From: Geomonas ferrireducens
Lineage (GTDB): Bacteria > Desulfobacterota > Desulfuromonadia > Geobacterales > Geobacteraceae
Length of the DNA: 64,000 nucleotides
NCBI RefSeq assembly: GCF_004917065.1
Contig: NZ_SSYA01000001.1
Location: forward strand, 700,550-764,549
Reading direction: 5' to 3'
Part shown: one piece after another, positions 50,405-59,700 of the stretch
Layout of the letters: every line of letters starts with the position of its first letter
Numbering within the stretch: position 1 is the first letter of the stretch
Notes under the pieces: generated by a model
Told to the model about the DNA's origin: nothing
Seen by the model: only the letters and a program-made list of their open reading frames with translations
The model's database searches: none
Made by a program: the position numbers and the translations under genes

Positions 50405-53083
50405 TTAGTGGGCTTCGCTCCAGTTCCGGCCGAAGTTCAGGTCGACCTTGAGCGGCACGGCAAGCGGCAGCGCCCCCTCCATCTCCGTGCGCACCAGTTC
50501 CTCCATCAGTTCCCGCTCGCTCTCGGGCACCTCGAAGACCAGTTCGTCGTGCACCTGCATGATCAGGCGGCTTTGCACCTGCTCTTCCTGCATGCGGCGC
50601 GATACCCGGATCATGGCGGCCTTGATGATGTCCGCCGCAGAACCCTGGATCGGGTAGTTGGTGGCGTTGCGCTGGGCGAAGGCGCGCACGTTGCCGTTTT
50701 TGCTGGCGATCTCCGGGATCTGCAGCCTCCGGCCCAGGATCGTCGTGACGAAGCCGCAGGTCTCGGCCTCGGCGATGCAGCTATCGAGAAAGCTCCGCGC
50801 CCCCGCGTGCCGCTCGAAGTAACTGTCGATGAATGCCTTCGCCTGCTTGGGGGGCACCCCCAGCTCCTTGGCGAGGGAGAAGGCCCCCTGGCCGTAGATG
50901 ACGCCGAAGTTGATCACCTTGGCCTGGCGCCTCATCTCGGAGGTCACCAGTTCCGGGAACATGCCGAACACCTCGGCCGCGGTGCGGCTGTGGATGTCCT
51001 CGCCGGCCGCGAAGGCGTCGCAGAGCACCCGGTCGCCGGAGAGGTGCGCAAGCACCCTGAGCTCGATCTGGGAGTAGTCCGCGGAAAGAATCAGGCTCCC
51101 CGGCTCGGCAATGAAGGCGCGCCGGATGCCGCGTCCCTCCTCGCCGCGCACCGGTATGTTCTGCAGGTTCGGGTCAGATGAGGAGAGCCTGCCTGTGTTG
51201 GTAACCGCCTGGTTGTAGGAGGTGTGCACCCGCCCTGTCCTCGGATCGATGAGCCTCGGGAGCGCGTCGGTGTAGGTCGACTTGAGCTTCGAGATGCTGC
51301 GGTACTGCAGCAGAAGCCGCGCCACCTCGTGCTCCTCGGCAAGCCGCTCCAGCTCCTCCACGTTGGTGGACCAGGCAGTCTTACCCTTGGTCTTCTTCCC
51401 CGAGGCGAGCCCCATCCGCCCGAAGAGCATCTCGCCTAGCTGTTTCGGGGAGTTGATGTTGAAGGGGCCGCCGCAGTGCGCGTGGATCTTCGCCTCAAGC
51501 TCGATCAGCTGCTGGCCGAAGCCCGCAGAGAGCTCCTTCAAAAGCTCCACGTCGAGCTTCACCCCTTGCAGCTCCATGTCGGCCAGGATAACCATAAGCG
51601 GCATCTCGACCTCGAAGAGGAGCTTCTCCATACCCTGCTCGCGCACCTTGGGAAGCAGGATCTCGTGCAAAAGGAAGGTCGCGTCGGCGTCCTCGCAGGA
51701 GTAGGGGCCGGCCCGGTCCAGGTCGACCTCCGAGAAGTTCAGCTCGCACTTGCCGCTTCCCACCACCTCGGAGTAAGAGATCATGCGGTGGTCCAGGTAC
51801 TCGAGGGCCAGTGCGTCCAGCCCCTGGCTGTTGCGCGACGGGTTCACCAAGTAGGCGGCGAGCATGGTGTCGCACCAGATGCCGGAAAGCTCGGTGCCGG
51901 AGAGCTTCAGCACCTGGTAGTCGTACTTCAGGTTCTGGCCGATCTTCTTGCGGTTCGGGTCGGCTAAAAGCGGCCCCAGAAGCTGCAGCACCAGCTCCTC
52001 GGAGAGCTGTTCGGGCGCGCCCAAGTAGCGGTGCCCGACCGGGATGTAGTACGCCTCGTGCCCGTGGCAGCTCACCGCGTAACCGACGATGCGCGCCTCG
52101 TAAGGGTTGAGGCTCGTGGTCTCGAGATCGATGGCGAAGGCGGGGGCCTTTTCGAGCTTCTCCACCAGCGCGCGCAGCTCGGCCTCGGTGAGGACGACGG
52201 AATAGCGCTCGCAGGAGAGCGTAGGCGAACTGGTCAGATCCTTCAAAAGGGTGGCGAAGCCGTACTCCCTGAAGAGCGCGGCAAGGCGCCGGTTGTCTGG
52301 CGGGGTCACCGCGAAGTCGTCGATGTCGTACTCGATGGGGACATCGCAGTCGATGGTCGCCAGGGTCCGGCAAAGACGTGCCTGGTCCGCGAACTCGACG
52401 AGCCGTTCGCCGGTCTTCCCCTTCACCTCACCCGCGCGCTCTAAGAGCTCGTCCAGCGTACGGTATTCCTGCAGGAGCTTCTTCGCGGTCACCTCGCCCA
52501 CACCCGGGACACCGGGGATGTTGTCCGAGGTATCCCCCCAAAGCGCAAGCACGTCCACCACCCGCGCCGGCTCCACACCGAACTTCTCTATGACGTCGGG
52601 GATGCCGAAGCTCTTCTCCTTCATGGTGTCCAGAAGGGTCACGTGCTCGGTGACGATCTGCATCAGGTCCTTGTCGCCGGTGACCACCACGCAGTCGAGC
52701 CCGGCGCTCTCCGCCTTTTTCGCGATGGTCCCGATGATGTCGTCGGCCTCCCATCCCGGAAGCTCCAGGGCCGGGATGTTGAAGGCGCGCACCATCTGCT
52801 TGATCGGCGCGATCTGCTGGGCCAGGTCCTCGGGCATGGCGCTTCGGGTCGCCTTGTAGGCAGGGAAGAGCTCGTTTCTGAAGGTGTGCTTGCCGGCGTC
52901 GAAAATAACCGCCACGTGGGCCGGGGCCCGGTCCTTCATCACCTTCAGAAGCATCTGCGTGAAGCCGTAAAGCGCGTTGGTGGGGAAACCGTTGGGCGAG
53001 CTCAGGTGGCGTATGGCGAAGTAGGCGCGGTAGATATAGGATGAACCGTCCAGAAGGTACAGGGTCTCTCTTTCAGCGGCCAC
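50405..53083 (-). CDS. polA: DNA polymerase I
   Basis: An 892-residue Pol I with all three domains: N-terminal 5' nuclease (about 1-290; VVTGDKDLMQ, DNIPGVPGVG), 3'-5' exonuclease (about 295-490; D319 and E321 of DLETTSL, NLKYD, YSCEDAD, so proofreading looks intact), and the polymerase domain (LSADYSQIELR, RRQAKVINFGVIYG, MQVHDELVFE). It starts with GTG at 53083, right after the stop of the DUF4177 gene and 6 bp from GAGGAG, so it is coupled to that small gene. Confidence 0.97.
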   Translation of the reverse strand: MAAERETLYLLDGSSYIYRAYFAIRHLSSPNGFPTNALYGFTQMLLKVMKDRAPAHVAVIFDAGKHTFRNELFPAYKATRSAMPEDLAQQIAPIKQMVRAFNIPALELPGWEADDIIGTIAKKAESAGLDCVVVTGDKDLMQIVTEHVTLLDTMKEKSFGIPDVIEKFGVEPARVVDVLALWGDTSDNIPGVPGVGEVTAKKLLQEYRTLDELLERAGEVKGKTGERLVEFADQARLCRTLATIDCDVPIEYDIDDFAVTPPDNRRLAALFREYGFATLLKDLTSSPTLSCERYSVVLTEAELRALVEKLEKAPAFAIDLETTSLNPYEARIVGYAVSCHGHEAYYIPVGHRYLGAPEQLSEELVLQLLGPLLADPNRKKIGQNLKYDYQVLKLSGTELSGIWCDTMLAAYLVNPSRNSQGLDALALEYLDHRMISYSEVVGSGKCELNFSEVDLDRAGPYSCEDADATFLLHEILLPKVREQGMEKLLFEVEMPLMVILADMELQGVKLDVELLKELSAGFGQQLIELEAKIHAHCGGPFNINSPKQLGEMLFGRMGLASGKKTKGKTAWSTNVEELERLAEEHEVARLLLQYRSISKLKSTYTDALPRLIDPRTGRVHTSYNQAVTNTGRLSSSDPNLQNIPVRGEEGRGIRRAFIAEPGSLILSADYSQIELRVLAHLSGDRVLCDAFAAGEDIHSRTAAEVFGMFPELVTSEMRRQAKVINFGVIYGQGAFSLAKELGVPPKQAKAFIDSYFERHAGARSFLDSCIAEAETCGFVTTILGRRLQIPEIASKNGNVRAFAQRNATNYPIQGSAADIIKAAMIRVSRRMQEEQVQSRLIMQVHDELVFEVPESERELMEELVRTEMEGALPLAVPLKVDLNFGRNWSEAH

Positions 53084-53257
53084 CTAGTTCTCCTCTTTGG
53101 TGAAGACGACGAAGGCCATGGAGGGGCGCTTGCTCGCGTCCCGCATGGCGAACTGCATGGCGTCGAATTTCCACCCCTTGCGGGTCCATTCGTTGAGCGC
53201 CTCCTCGATGGTGTCCTCCGAAACGTGGCTTATCTCGACGACCTTGTACTGCAGCAT
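53084..53257 (-). CDS. DUF4177-like small protein
   Basis: A 57-residue protein, starting MLQYKVVEISHVSEDTIEE and containing LNEWTRKGWKFDAMQFAM, the hallmark pattern of DUF4177 proteins. AGGAG is 5 bp before its ATG. Its TAG touches the GTG of polA. Function unknown. Confidence 0.8.
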   Translation of the reverse strand: MLQYKVVEISHVSEDTIEEALNEWTRKGWKFDAMQFAMRDASKRPSMAFVVFTKEEN

Positions 53258-53441
53258 AAATACTCCTCATGATTGGCATTTCCGGGCCATATTATCCGAT
53301 AAACCCCTGTGCTTCAAGGCGAAATGTTCTGTTGCAAAAAAGGGTCAAACTGTTATGATTCTCAAAAAACTAAAAGGGGGTGCAACAAGTTCAGGCAGTT
53401 AGGTTTTCGATGTCAACCAACCAGGCAAAAGGGGAGCCAGC

Positions 53442-53615
53442 ATGGCAAGAAACGACGAAGAGACCATCGACCAATTGGCGCAACAGATGGAAGTTAACCT
53501 GGCAGTCGACTACGAGAAAAAGGACTTGAAGGCACAAAGAGAGCAGGTGAAACAGCACCTGTATGACGGCTCCAAGAAACTGAAACACACCGTACCCAAG
53601 GGAAAGCGGATTTAA
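53442..53615 (+). CDS. Small charged hypothetical protein (57 aa)
   Basis: A 57-residue, Lys/Glu/Gln-rich, probably helical protein (MARNDEETIDQLAQQMEV...), ending KGKRI. AGGGGAG is 6 bp before the ATG and the stop is TAA at 53613-53615. No known family. Its strong ribosome-binding site and lack of a competing frame support coding. Confidence 0.6.
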   Translation: MARNDEETIDQLAQQMEVNLAVDYEKKDLKAQREQVKQHLYDGSKKLKHTVPKGKRI

Positions 53616-53632
53616 AAGGAGAAGGAAACTAC

Positions 53633-53665
53633 GGGGAGGGGGCTTGAGAGAACGGCTCCCTCCCC
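53633..53665. other. Inverted repeat overlapping the heat-shock promoter
   Basis: GGGGAGGG (53633-53640) pairs with CCCTCCCC (53658-53665), a possible terminator of the 57-aa gene. No long T-run follows. It shares bases with the sigma-32-like promoter at 53643-53668. Confidence 0.45.
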
Positions 53666-53668
53666 TTA
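53643..53668 (+). promoter_or_regulatory. Sigma-32-like heat-shock promoter of hsp20
   Basis: CTTGAG (53643-53648), 13-bp spacer, CCCCTTA (53662-53668), close to the heat-shock pattern CTTGAA-N13/15-CCCCATNT. A second perfect hairpin, ATGCGCCG-TG-CGGCGCAT (53692-53709), sits in the leader just before the GGAGGA site. Confidence 0.55.
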
Positions 53669-53725
53669 AATTTGTGATTTAGATTTAGCGAATGCGCCGT
53701 GCGGCGCATCATCCGGAGGAAAGAG

Positions 53726-54148
53726 ATGGCGATCGTCAGGTACAACCCGCTGAGCGAACTGAGAAGCATGCAGGACAAGATGAACCGGCTGCTGAACCTG
53801 GCCTGGACGCGCGAGGTGGGTGAGGAGATCCGGGAGGGCGTCTGGCAGCCCCCCGCCGACGTCTACGAGAGCAACGCCGCGGTCACCATCAAGGTGGAGC
53901 TCCCCGATGTGGAGCTTGACGACATCGACATCAGGGCCGAAGAGCAGAACCTGACCATCAAGGGTGAGAGAAAGCACGGTGAGGAGATCCACAAGGAGAA
54001 CTTCCACCGCATCGAGCGCTACTTCGGCCCCTTCCAGAGAAGCTTCGCCATTCCCGCCGACTTCGACCTCGCGCATCTGAGTGCGAGCTGCGACAGCGGC
54101 GTTCTCACCATCACCATCCCCAAAACCATCACCGTAGAGCTCGCCTAG
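53726..54148 (+). CDS. Small heat-shock protein (Hsp20/alpha-crystallin family)
   Basis: A 140-residue ATP-independent holdase with the alpha-crystallin domain at about 38-135: PADVYESNAAVTIKVELPDVELDDI and the loop GVLTITIPK. It keeps unfolded proteins soluble. CGGAGGAAAG precedes the ATG at 53726, which is better supported than the in-frame ATG at 53699. A sigma-32-like promoter is upstream. Confidence 0.93.
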   Translation: MAIVRYNPLSELRSMQDKMNRLLNLAWTREVGEEIREGVWQPPADVYESNAAVTIKVELPDVELDDIDIRAEEQNLTIKGERKHGEEIHKENFHRIERYFGPFQRSFAIPADFDLAHLSASCDSGVLTITIPKTITVELA

Positions 54149-54149
54149 C

Positions 54150-54956
54150 TCACCCCTCGTTCATGCTGCCGGTGCGGTACCCCTGCAGGTCGAGTGAGAC
54201 GTATGTGAACCCGGCTTGCCGGAAGAAGTCCACCGTGCGCCGGCGCAACGCCTGCTCGAGCATACGCGGCAATTCGTCCTCGGAGAGCTCGATGCGCGCG
54301 CTCTCCAGGTGGAAGCGCACCCGGTACACGCGGAAGCCCTCCTCCTTCAGAAACTCCTCGCAGCGCTCAACCTGGTTCAGCCGCTCGCCGGTAATCTCGG
54401 TCCCGTACGGGAAACGGCTCGCCAGGCAGGCGTAGGCCTGCTTGTCCCAGGTGGGAAGGCCGAGCCCCCGGGAGAGTTCCCGGATGTCGGATTTGGAGAG
54501 CTCCGCCTCGAGCAGCGGTGAGCGCACCTTGAGCTCGCAGGCGGCGACCCGCCCCGGGCGGTAATCCCCCAGGTCGTCGGTGTTGCTGCCGTCTGCGACG
54601 CAGGAGAAGCCTTTCTCGCGCGCCTTGTCACTGCAGATGCGGAAGAGCTCACTCTTGCAGTGGTAGCAGCGGTCCTTCGGGTTATGGCTGAATCCCGGTA
54701 TTTCCAGTTCGTTGGATTCCACGAGGATCTGCGTCGCGCCGATGGCGGCGGCCAGACGCTTCGCCTCGTTAAGCTCCGATTCCGGATAGGTGGGGGAAGT
54801 TGCGGTGACGGCAAGGACGCGCCCGGTTCCGAGCGTGTCGCAGGCCGCCTTGAGCAGAAAGGTGGAGTCGACCCCGCCCGAGAAGGCGACGAGGACCGAA
54901 CCCATTTCGCGCAGGATCTCCTGCAGCTTTAGGTATTTTTCCTGGGGAGTGCCCAT
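54150..54956 (-). CDS. larE: ATP-dependent sacrificial sulfur transferase LarE
   Basis: A 268-residue PP-loop protein: SGGVDST (26-32) binds ATP and activates a pyridinium dicarboxylate substrate, and a cysteine gives up its sulfur. C177 in AYACLASRFPYG aligns in position with the sacrificial Cys176 of Lactobacillus LarE. C97 and C100 (CYHC) are additional. LarE with LarB/LarC makes the nickel-pincer cofactor of lactate racemase; LarB, LarC and LarA are not in the window. It converges with hsp20 with 1 bp between the stops. Confidence 0.9.
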   Translation of the reverse strand: MGTPQEKYLKLQEILREMGSVLVAFSGGVDSTFLLKAACDTLGTGRVLAVTATSPTYPESELNEAKRLAAAIGATQILVESNELEIPGFSHNPKDRCYHCKSELFRICSDKAREKGFSCVADGSNTDDLGDYRPGRVAACELKVRSPLLEAELSKSDIRELSRGLGLPTWDKQAYACLASRFPYGTEITGERLNQVERCEEFLKEEGFRVYRVRFHLESARIELSEDELPRMLEQALRRRTVDFFRQAGFTYVSLDLQGYRTGSMNEG

Positions 54957-55050
54957 CTTTCCTCTTGATAGCACCGTCAGACGGGACGTCCCCACTGCAG
55001 TCACAGCAGGTGCGCCGCGGCTGCAGTCGCATTACTTGTCGTTGCCTACG

Positions 55051-55509
55051 TCAGATGAAGTACATGAAGCGGTGGTCCTGCTCCCGCTTGATGCCGATCG
55101 CCTCGCCCCTGTCGCACAGGGTCTTCAGCGTCACCGACTCAAAGAACTCGTTCAGCCTGGAGTTCGACTCCTCCCAGACCGTCTGGGTCACACAGCTTCC
55201 GTCGAAGCCGCACTCCCCCTTCCTACGCCCCGCGCAGTCCACGATCAGGGTATCCCCCTCGGTCGCCTCGATGACGGCGCGCACCGTGATCTCTTCCGGG
55301 CTCTTGGCGAGGCAGTACCCACCCTGCGGCCCGCGCTTGCTCTTTAAGATGCCGTGCTTCTTGAGCCCCTGGAAGATCTGCTCGAGGTAACGCGGCGAGA
55401 TGTCCTGCCGGCGCGAGATGTCCTGGATCTGGGCGGGCTGACTCCCAGCGTTGTATGCGATGTCGAAAAGAGCCCTCAAGCCGTAACGGCTTTTGGTTGA
55501 AAGTCTCAT
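55051..55509 (-). CDS. Rrf2 family transcriptional regulator (IscR-like)
   Basis: A 152-residue winged-helix regulator: HTH at about 25-65, then C92-x7-C100-x5-C106, the three-Cys arrangement of the IscR [2Fe-2S] cluster. It is likely to sense Fe-S status or redox state. No isc/suf genes follow, so it is not the usual IscR operon; LarE lies 94 bp downstream on the same strand. GGGAGA precedes the ATG at 55509. Confidence 0.92.
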   Translation of the reverse strand: MRLSTKSRYGLRALFDIAYNAGSQPAQIQDISRRQDISPRYLEQIFQGLKKHGILKSKRGPQGGYCLAKSPEEITVRAVIEATEGDTLIVDCAGRRKGECGFDGSCVTQTVWEESNSRLNEFFESVTLKTLCDRGEAIGIKREQDHRFMYFI

Positions 55510-55540
55510 GGCTGTATCTCCCACTGATTGGTGTTAGGCG

Positions 55541-55569
55541 AAGATACAATACCACATTTTTCGTGTCAA
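55541..55569 (-). promoter_or_regulatory. Sigma-70-type promoter of the Rrf2 gene
   Basis: On the minus strand TTGACA (plus 55564-55569), 17-bp spacer, TATCTT (plus 55541-55546). AT-rich flanks (ATATTG, TATTGT) could hold the regulator's own site. Confidence 0.6.
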
Positions 55570-55619
55570 CAATATAAACAATCGCATGTCTGAATTTACC
55601 CCCTCAAATACGCGGCATA

Positions 55620-55829
55620 TCACCAGTAACGCTGCGGAGGCTCAACCCTTTCTACGAGCACGATGAAACCGTCAATGATCTGGAACACGTCTCCGTAGAC
55701 GTTGGTCCACTTGTCCCCCTCCTCGAGCGGCGTCGGAACCTCCCTGCTCCCAAGGAACACCTCGGCGTCGTCGATGTAGGCGTACCACTCCAGGCTGCCG
55801 TTCATCCAAATCTTGTTCTTGATTTCCAT
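55620..55829 (-). CDS. Small hypothetical protein (69 aa)
   Basis: A 69-residue soluble protein, acidic and aromatic-rich (MEIKNKIWMNGSLEWYAYIDDAE...). No family recognised. GGAGG is 4 bp before the ATG. It lies divergently from dapF. Confidence 0.65.
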   Translation of the reverse strand: MEIKNKIWMNGSLEWYAYIDDAEVFLGSREVPTPLEEGDKWTNVYGDVFQIIDGFIVLVERVEPPQRYW

Positions 55830-55963
55830 TAGACCTCCGTCCCGATTTTTCTCATGATCTTACTGAAAAGTATACGGGGCGGTCAAGCACCACCCGTTTT
55901 CGCTTGTTGCCGGGGGCGCTTTTTGCTATTTAGAGAGGACATTTTCCCTTGGGGGTTTTCACT

Positions 55964-56806
55964 ATGAAATTCACGAAGATGCAGGGCGCCGGCAACGATT
56001 ACGTCTACGTCGACTGCTTTAAAGAAAAGGTGCAGGATCCCGCCGCTGCTGCCATCAAGGTTTCCAACCGCAACTTCGGCATTGGCTCCGATGGCCTCAT
56101 CCTCATCATGCCGAGCGAGGTGGCCGACGTCAGGATGCGCATGTTCAATTCCGACGGTTCCGAGAGTGAGATGTGCGGCAACGGCATCCGCTGCGTCGCC
56201 AAGTACGCCTACGACCACGGCATCGTTTCGAAAAAAGAGATCACCGCAGAGACCGGCGCCGGCATCCTCACCCTCCAGCTCTTCACCGACAGCGGCAACA
56301 AGGTTGAGAAGGTGCGGGTCAACATGGGGCCGCCGCGCCTGACCAGGAAGGAGATCCCGATGCTCGGGAACCCGGACGAGAAGGTGGTAAGCCAGCCGCT
56401 CAACGTGCTGCATTCCACCTTCAACATCACCTGCGCCTCGATGGGGAACCCGCACTGCGTCATCTTCGTGGACGACGTCGGCAACTTCCCCGTCGAGAAG
56501 TACGGCCCGATCATCGAGAACCACGAGCTCTTCCCGCGCCGGACCAACGTGGAATTCGTTCAGGTTCTTTCCCGAACCGAGATCCGCCAGCGGACCTGGG
56601 AGCGCGGCGCCGGCGAAACACTCGCCTGCGGCACCGGCTCCAGCGCCGTGACCGCGGCCTGCGTTCTGAACGGGCTCACCGAGAAGAAGATCCTGAACCA
56701 CCTGCTGGGGGGCGACCTCGAGATGGAGTGGAGCGAGGACGGCAACATCTACATGACCGGCCCCGCCGTCGAGGTGTTCAGCGGCGAGATCGAGTTAGGC
56801 AATTGA
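55964..56806 (+). CDS. dapF: Diaminopimelate epimerase
   Basis: A 280-residue epimerase converting LL- to meso-diaminopimelate for lysine and peptidoglycan. The two catalytic cysteines are C71 (EMCGNGIRC) and C222 (LACGTGSSA). [10 protein letters not shown] at the start and [11 protein letters not shown] are diagnostic. I chose the ATG at 55964 behind GGGGG over an in-frame TTG. The stop lies inside the inverted-repeat element that follows. Confidence 0.96.
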   Translation: MKFTKMQGAGNDYVYVDCFKEKVQDPAAAAIKVSNRNFGIGSDGLILIMPSEVADVRMRMFNSDGSESEMCGNGIRCVAKYAYDHGIVSKKEITAETGAGILTLQLFTDSGNKVEKVRVNMGPPRLTRKEIPMLGNPDEKVVSQPLNVLHSTFNITCASMGNPHCVIFVDDVGNFPVEKYGPIIENHELFPRRTNVEFVQVLSRTEIRQRTWERGAGETLACGTGSSAVTAACVLNGLTEKKILNHLLGGDLEMEWSEDGNIYMTGPAVEVFSGEIELGN

Positions 56807-56930
56807 CAGTTGGCAATGGACAATTGACAATTACCGGCAACACACATTAACGATGACACGACAATGGCAGAGCGGGGATCGCAACACGATTCCCGTTGTC
56901 AATTGTCAATCATCGATTGTCAATTGAAAG
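56800..56930. repeat. Inverted-repeat element with CAATTGACA arms
   Basis: Left arm about 56800-56833 (CAATTGACA twice) and right arm about 56896-56930 (TTGTCAATTG twice) are inverted copies of each other around a 60-bp centre. It includes the dapF stop codon and ends just before the HIT gene's site. It resembles a short non-autonomous palindromic element and may form a hairpin between the genes. Confidence 0.8.
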
Positions 56931-56939
56931 AGGATTCTT

Positions 56940-57374
56940 ATGAACTGCCCCATCTGCACAAAATGGGAGGACGACGAGGAACAGCGAGTCGTCGAACTGG
57001 AACACACGCTGGTTTCCCTGAACCGCGACCAGTTCTTTCCCGGCTACTGCTTCGTCTACACGAAGACGCACGTAACCGAGCTCTTTCACCTGGAGGAGTC
57101 GGTCCGAAACGGGGTGATGGCGGAGGTGTGCGCCGTCGCCGAGGCGCTTTACAACGCGTTCAACCCGGACAAGATTAACTACGAACTGCTCGGCAACATG
57201 GCACCCCACATGCACTGGCACATCGTGCCGCGCCGCTCGGGGGATCCCCTCTGGCCCCGCCCGCATTGGAGCGAGCCGCACCAGGAGCTGATCCTCAAAG
57301 GCGAGGAGTACCTGGAGCGGGCGGCGCTGATCCGGACCCACCTGGAGAAACTCGAAGCAAGGGGGGAGCGGTAA
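56940..57374 (+). CDS. HIT family protein
   Basis: A 144-residue nucleotide hydrolase/transferase of the histidine-triad family: H90-M-H92-W-H94 with downstream PR. The N-terminus has CPIC, a possible zinc ligand seen in some HIT proteins. AGAGGA precedes the ATG. It overlaps nfo as TAATG. Confidence 0.92.
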   Translation: MNCPICTKWEDDEEQRVVELEHTLVSLNRDQFFPGYCFVYTKTHVTELFHLEESVRNGVMAEVCAVAEALYNAFNPDKINYELLGNMAPHMHWHIVPRRSGDPLWPRPHWSEPHQELILKGEEYLERAALIRTHLEKLEARGER

Positions 57375-58225
57375 TGGATCTTCTGGGCGCCCACGTCTCC
57401 ATTTCGGGAGGCATCCATAACGCCGTCGATCGCGGCGTGGCTGCGGGATGCGGCTTCATACAGGTCTTCACCCAGAATGCGAACCAGTGGCGCGGCAAGG
57501 CGATCTCGGACGCCGACGCCAAGCTATTCAGGGACAAGCTCGCCGCCAGCGGCATCGCCGGTGCGATGAGCCACGACATCTACCTGATCAATCTGGCGGC
57601 CGCCCCGGGCGACGTGAAGGACAAAAGCCTCCTCGCCTTCCGGGAGGAGTTGCAGCGCTGCGCGAAGCTCGGCATCGACAAAATCGTCATGCACCCCGGC
57701 TCTCATAACGGCGACGGCGAAGAGACCGGCCTGCGACGCGTCTGCGAGGCGTTTGACAAGCTCTTTGCCGAAGTTCCGGAGTTCACCGGCAAGGTGCTCC
57801 TGGAAAACACCGCCGGTCAGGGGAGCAACCTGGGCTATCAGTTCCAGCACCTGAAGGCCATCATCGAAGGCTCCTCGCACCCAACCCGCTTCGGCGTCTG
57901 CTTCGACACCTGCCACGCCTTTGCCTCGGGCTACCCCATCGCCGAGCGAGACGGCTACCGCAAGACTTTCGACGAATTCGACGCCCTTTTGGGGATCGAG
58001 CGGCTCATGGCGTTCCACCTGAACGACTCGAGGAAGGGGCTCGGGTGCAAGGTGGACCGCCACGAGCACATCGGCGCCGGAGCCCTGGGGCTCGAGGCGT
58101 TTCGCCTCATCATGAACGACCCGCACTTCGCCCTGGTCCCGAAGGTGATCGAGACACCCAAGGGGGACGACGACGAGATGGATGCGGTGAACCTGAAACT
58201 GCTGCGGAGCCTGGTCGAAAGCTGA
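57374..58225 (+). CDS. nfo: Endonuclease IV (AP endonuclease)
   Basis: A 283-residue TIM-barrel enzyme that cuts DNA at abasic sites and uses three zinc ions. Conserved segments include [72 protein letters not shown]. It overlaps the HIT gene by 1 bp (TAATG) and a macro-domain gene follows. Confidence 0.96.
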   Translation: MDLLGAHVSISGGIHNAVDRGVAAGCGFIQVFTQNANQWRGKAISDADAKLFRDKLAASGIAGAMSHDIYLINLAAAPGDVKDKSLLAFREELQRCAKLGIDKIVMHPGSHNGDGEETGLRRVCEAFDKLFAEVPEFTGKVLLENTAGQGSNLGYQFQHLKAIIEGSSHPTRFGVCFDTCHAFASGYPIAERDGYRKTFDEFDALLGIERLMAFHLNDSRKGLGCKVDRHEHIGAGALGLEAFRLIMNDPHFALVPKVIETPKGDDDEMDAVNLKLLRSLVES

Positions 58226-58248
58226 TCGGCCCTGCAAAGGGGGTTAGC

Positions 58249-58764
58249 ATGTGCGAGAAGGTGGAGATCTTCCAGGGTGACATCACGAAACTCGCGGTGG
58301 ACGCCATCGTGAACGCGGCAAACAGCTCGCTTCTGGGCGGCGGGGGCGTCGACGGCGCCATCCACCGGGCCGCCGGACCGGAACTTTTGGCCGAGTGCCG
58401 CACCATCGGCGGGTGCCCGACCGGCGAGGCACGCATCACGGCTGGGTACCGCCTCCCGGCGCGCCACGTGATCCACACTGTTGGGCCGGTCTGGCAGGGG
58501 GGCAACCACGGTGAGCCCGCCTTTCTGCGCTCCTGCTACCGCAACTGCTACCGTCTCGCCCGCGAAAACGGGCTGACAACGATAGCCTTCCCCGCCATCA
58601 GCACCGGGGTCTACGGCTATCCCATGCGTCCGGCCTGCCGCATCGCGCTGGAGGAGGCGAAGTCGGCGCTCGAAAGCTCTCCCGAGCTCGCACGTATCGT
58701 CTTCGTCGCCTTCTCACCGGAGGCGGCCGAGATCTACCGGGAAACGATGGAGGAGGTTTTTTAG
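58249..58764 (+). CDS. Macro domain protein (ADP-ribose-related hydrolase)
   Basis: A 171-residue macro domain with [34 protein letters not shown] and the later STGVYGYP loop, both typical of O-acetyl-ADP-ribose deacetylase (YmdB/MacroD)-like proteins. It removes ADP-ribose from acidic residues or deacetylates OAADPr. AAAGGGGG precedes the ATG. It ends where dtd begins (TAGTG overlap). Confidence 0.94.
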   Translation: MCEKVEIFQGDITKLAVDAIVNAANSSLLGGGGVDGAIHRAAGPELLAECRTIGGCPTGEARITAGYRLPARHVIHTVGPVWQGGNHGEPAFLRSCYRNCYRLARENGLTTIAFPAISTGVYGYPMRPACRIALEEAKSALESSPELARIVFVAFSPEAAEIYRETMEEVF

Positions 58765-59213
58765 TGAAGGCTGTGATCCAGAGGGTGAAAACGGCGAGCG
58801 TGCGGGTGGACGGCAAGGTGGTGGGCGAGATCGGCCACGGCATCCTGGTGCTCCTCGGCGTCGAGATCGGCGACGGCTGCAAACAGGCGGACTGGCTGGC
58901 CGAGAAGATCGTGAACCTCAGGATCTTCACCGACGAACAGGGGAAGATGAACCTAGCCCTGGCAGACGTGAAGGGGGAGATGCTGGCGGTCTCGCAGTTC
59001 ACCCTGGCCGGAAACTGCTCCAAGGGGAGGCGTCCCTCGTTCGACACCGCGGCCGACCCGGCCGAGGCAAACCGCCTCTACAGCTATTTCATGGGAAAAG
59101 TCTGGGAGCTCGGCGTCCCGGTTCAAAGCGGGATCTTCCAGGCGGATATGGAGGTGTCGCTTGTGAACGACGGCCCCGTCACCTTTATCCTGGAGACCCC
59201 GCGCACCCGGTAA
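58764..59213 (+). CDS. dtd: D-aminoacyl-tRNA deacylase
   Basis: A 149-residue proofreading enzyme that hydrolyses D-aminoacyl-tRNA. [17 protein letters not shown] and the [10 protein letters not shown] region with the Gly-cisPro motif are characteristic. The GTG start at 58764 overlaps the macro-domain stop by 1 bp and follows GGAGGAGG. Order HIT-nfo-macro-dtd forms one operon. Confidence 0.95.
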   Translation: MKAVIQRVKTASVRVDGKVVGEIGHGILVLLGVEIGDGCKQADWLAEKIVNLRIFTDEQGKMNLALADVKGEMLAVSQFTLAGNCSKGRRPSFDTAADPAEANRLYSYFMGKVWELGVPVQSGIFQADMEVSLVNDGPVTFILETPRTR

Positions 59214-59585
59214 TCACATCAACGGACGCACCTCATCCACCTTGAAGTACGCCACCCGGCTCACCTGCGCGCTTGCCTGCGGGCTCGCCACCAGCGCGGT
59301 CCGTTCCTTTATCTCGTTCAGCAGTTCCCCTTCCCCCTTTTCCTCGGTCATGGTCAGCGTAAGCCTCCAGCCGCTGTAACCCCTGGAAGGCGCGAGATAG
59401 AGGTAGCTCGCGTGCGGGTTCTGCCTCAGGTTCTCGATGCTGCGCCCCTCGCTGAACCCCCAGGCCAGGGTCTCCTCGTCCACCACGTGCGGCAGGGCAA
59501 AGACGGCTAGATTGACCAGGCCGTTCGCGTCGGCAGTTCCGATAATGCCGCGCCCACCCTCCGGAAACAGTTCCGCAAGTTTCAT
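59214..59585 (-). CDS. Pyridoxamine 5'-phosphate oxidase-related FMN-binding protein
   Basis: A 123-residue split-barrel flavoprotein-like protein. GIIGTADANGLVNLAVFAL and NLRQNPHASYLYL are common to this family. It is shorter than PdxH and lacks its C-terminal substrate part, so it is not vitamin B6 oxidase. Its stop abuts dtd. Possible substrates: flavins, F420 or haem; unknown here. Confidence 0.8.
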   Translation of the reverse strand: MKLAELFPEGGRGIIGTADANGLVNLAVFALPHVVDEETLAWGFSEGRSIENLRQNPHASYLYLAPSRGYSGWRLTLTMTEEKGEGELLNEIKERTALVASPQASAQVSRVAYFKVDEVRPLM

Positions 59586-59700
59586 GAGTTCCGCCCCCTT
59601 TTCCCTTTAAGCTGATGAATCACTATGATAATCTAACAGGCCCGAAGGGTTTGTCCATCGCCCACATGAGAGCCGCCGCACCGCCAATGAGGAAGACCAA

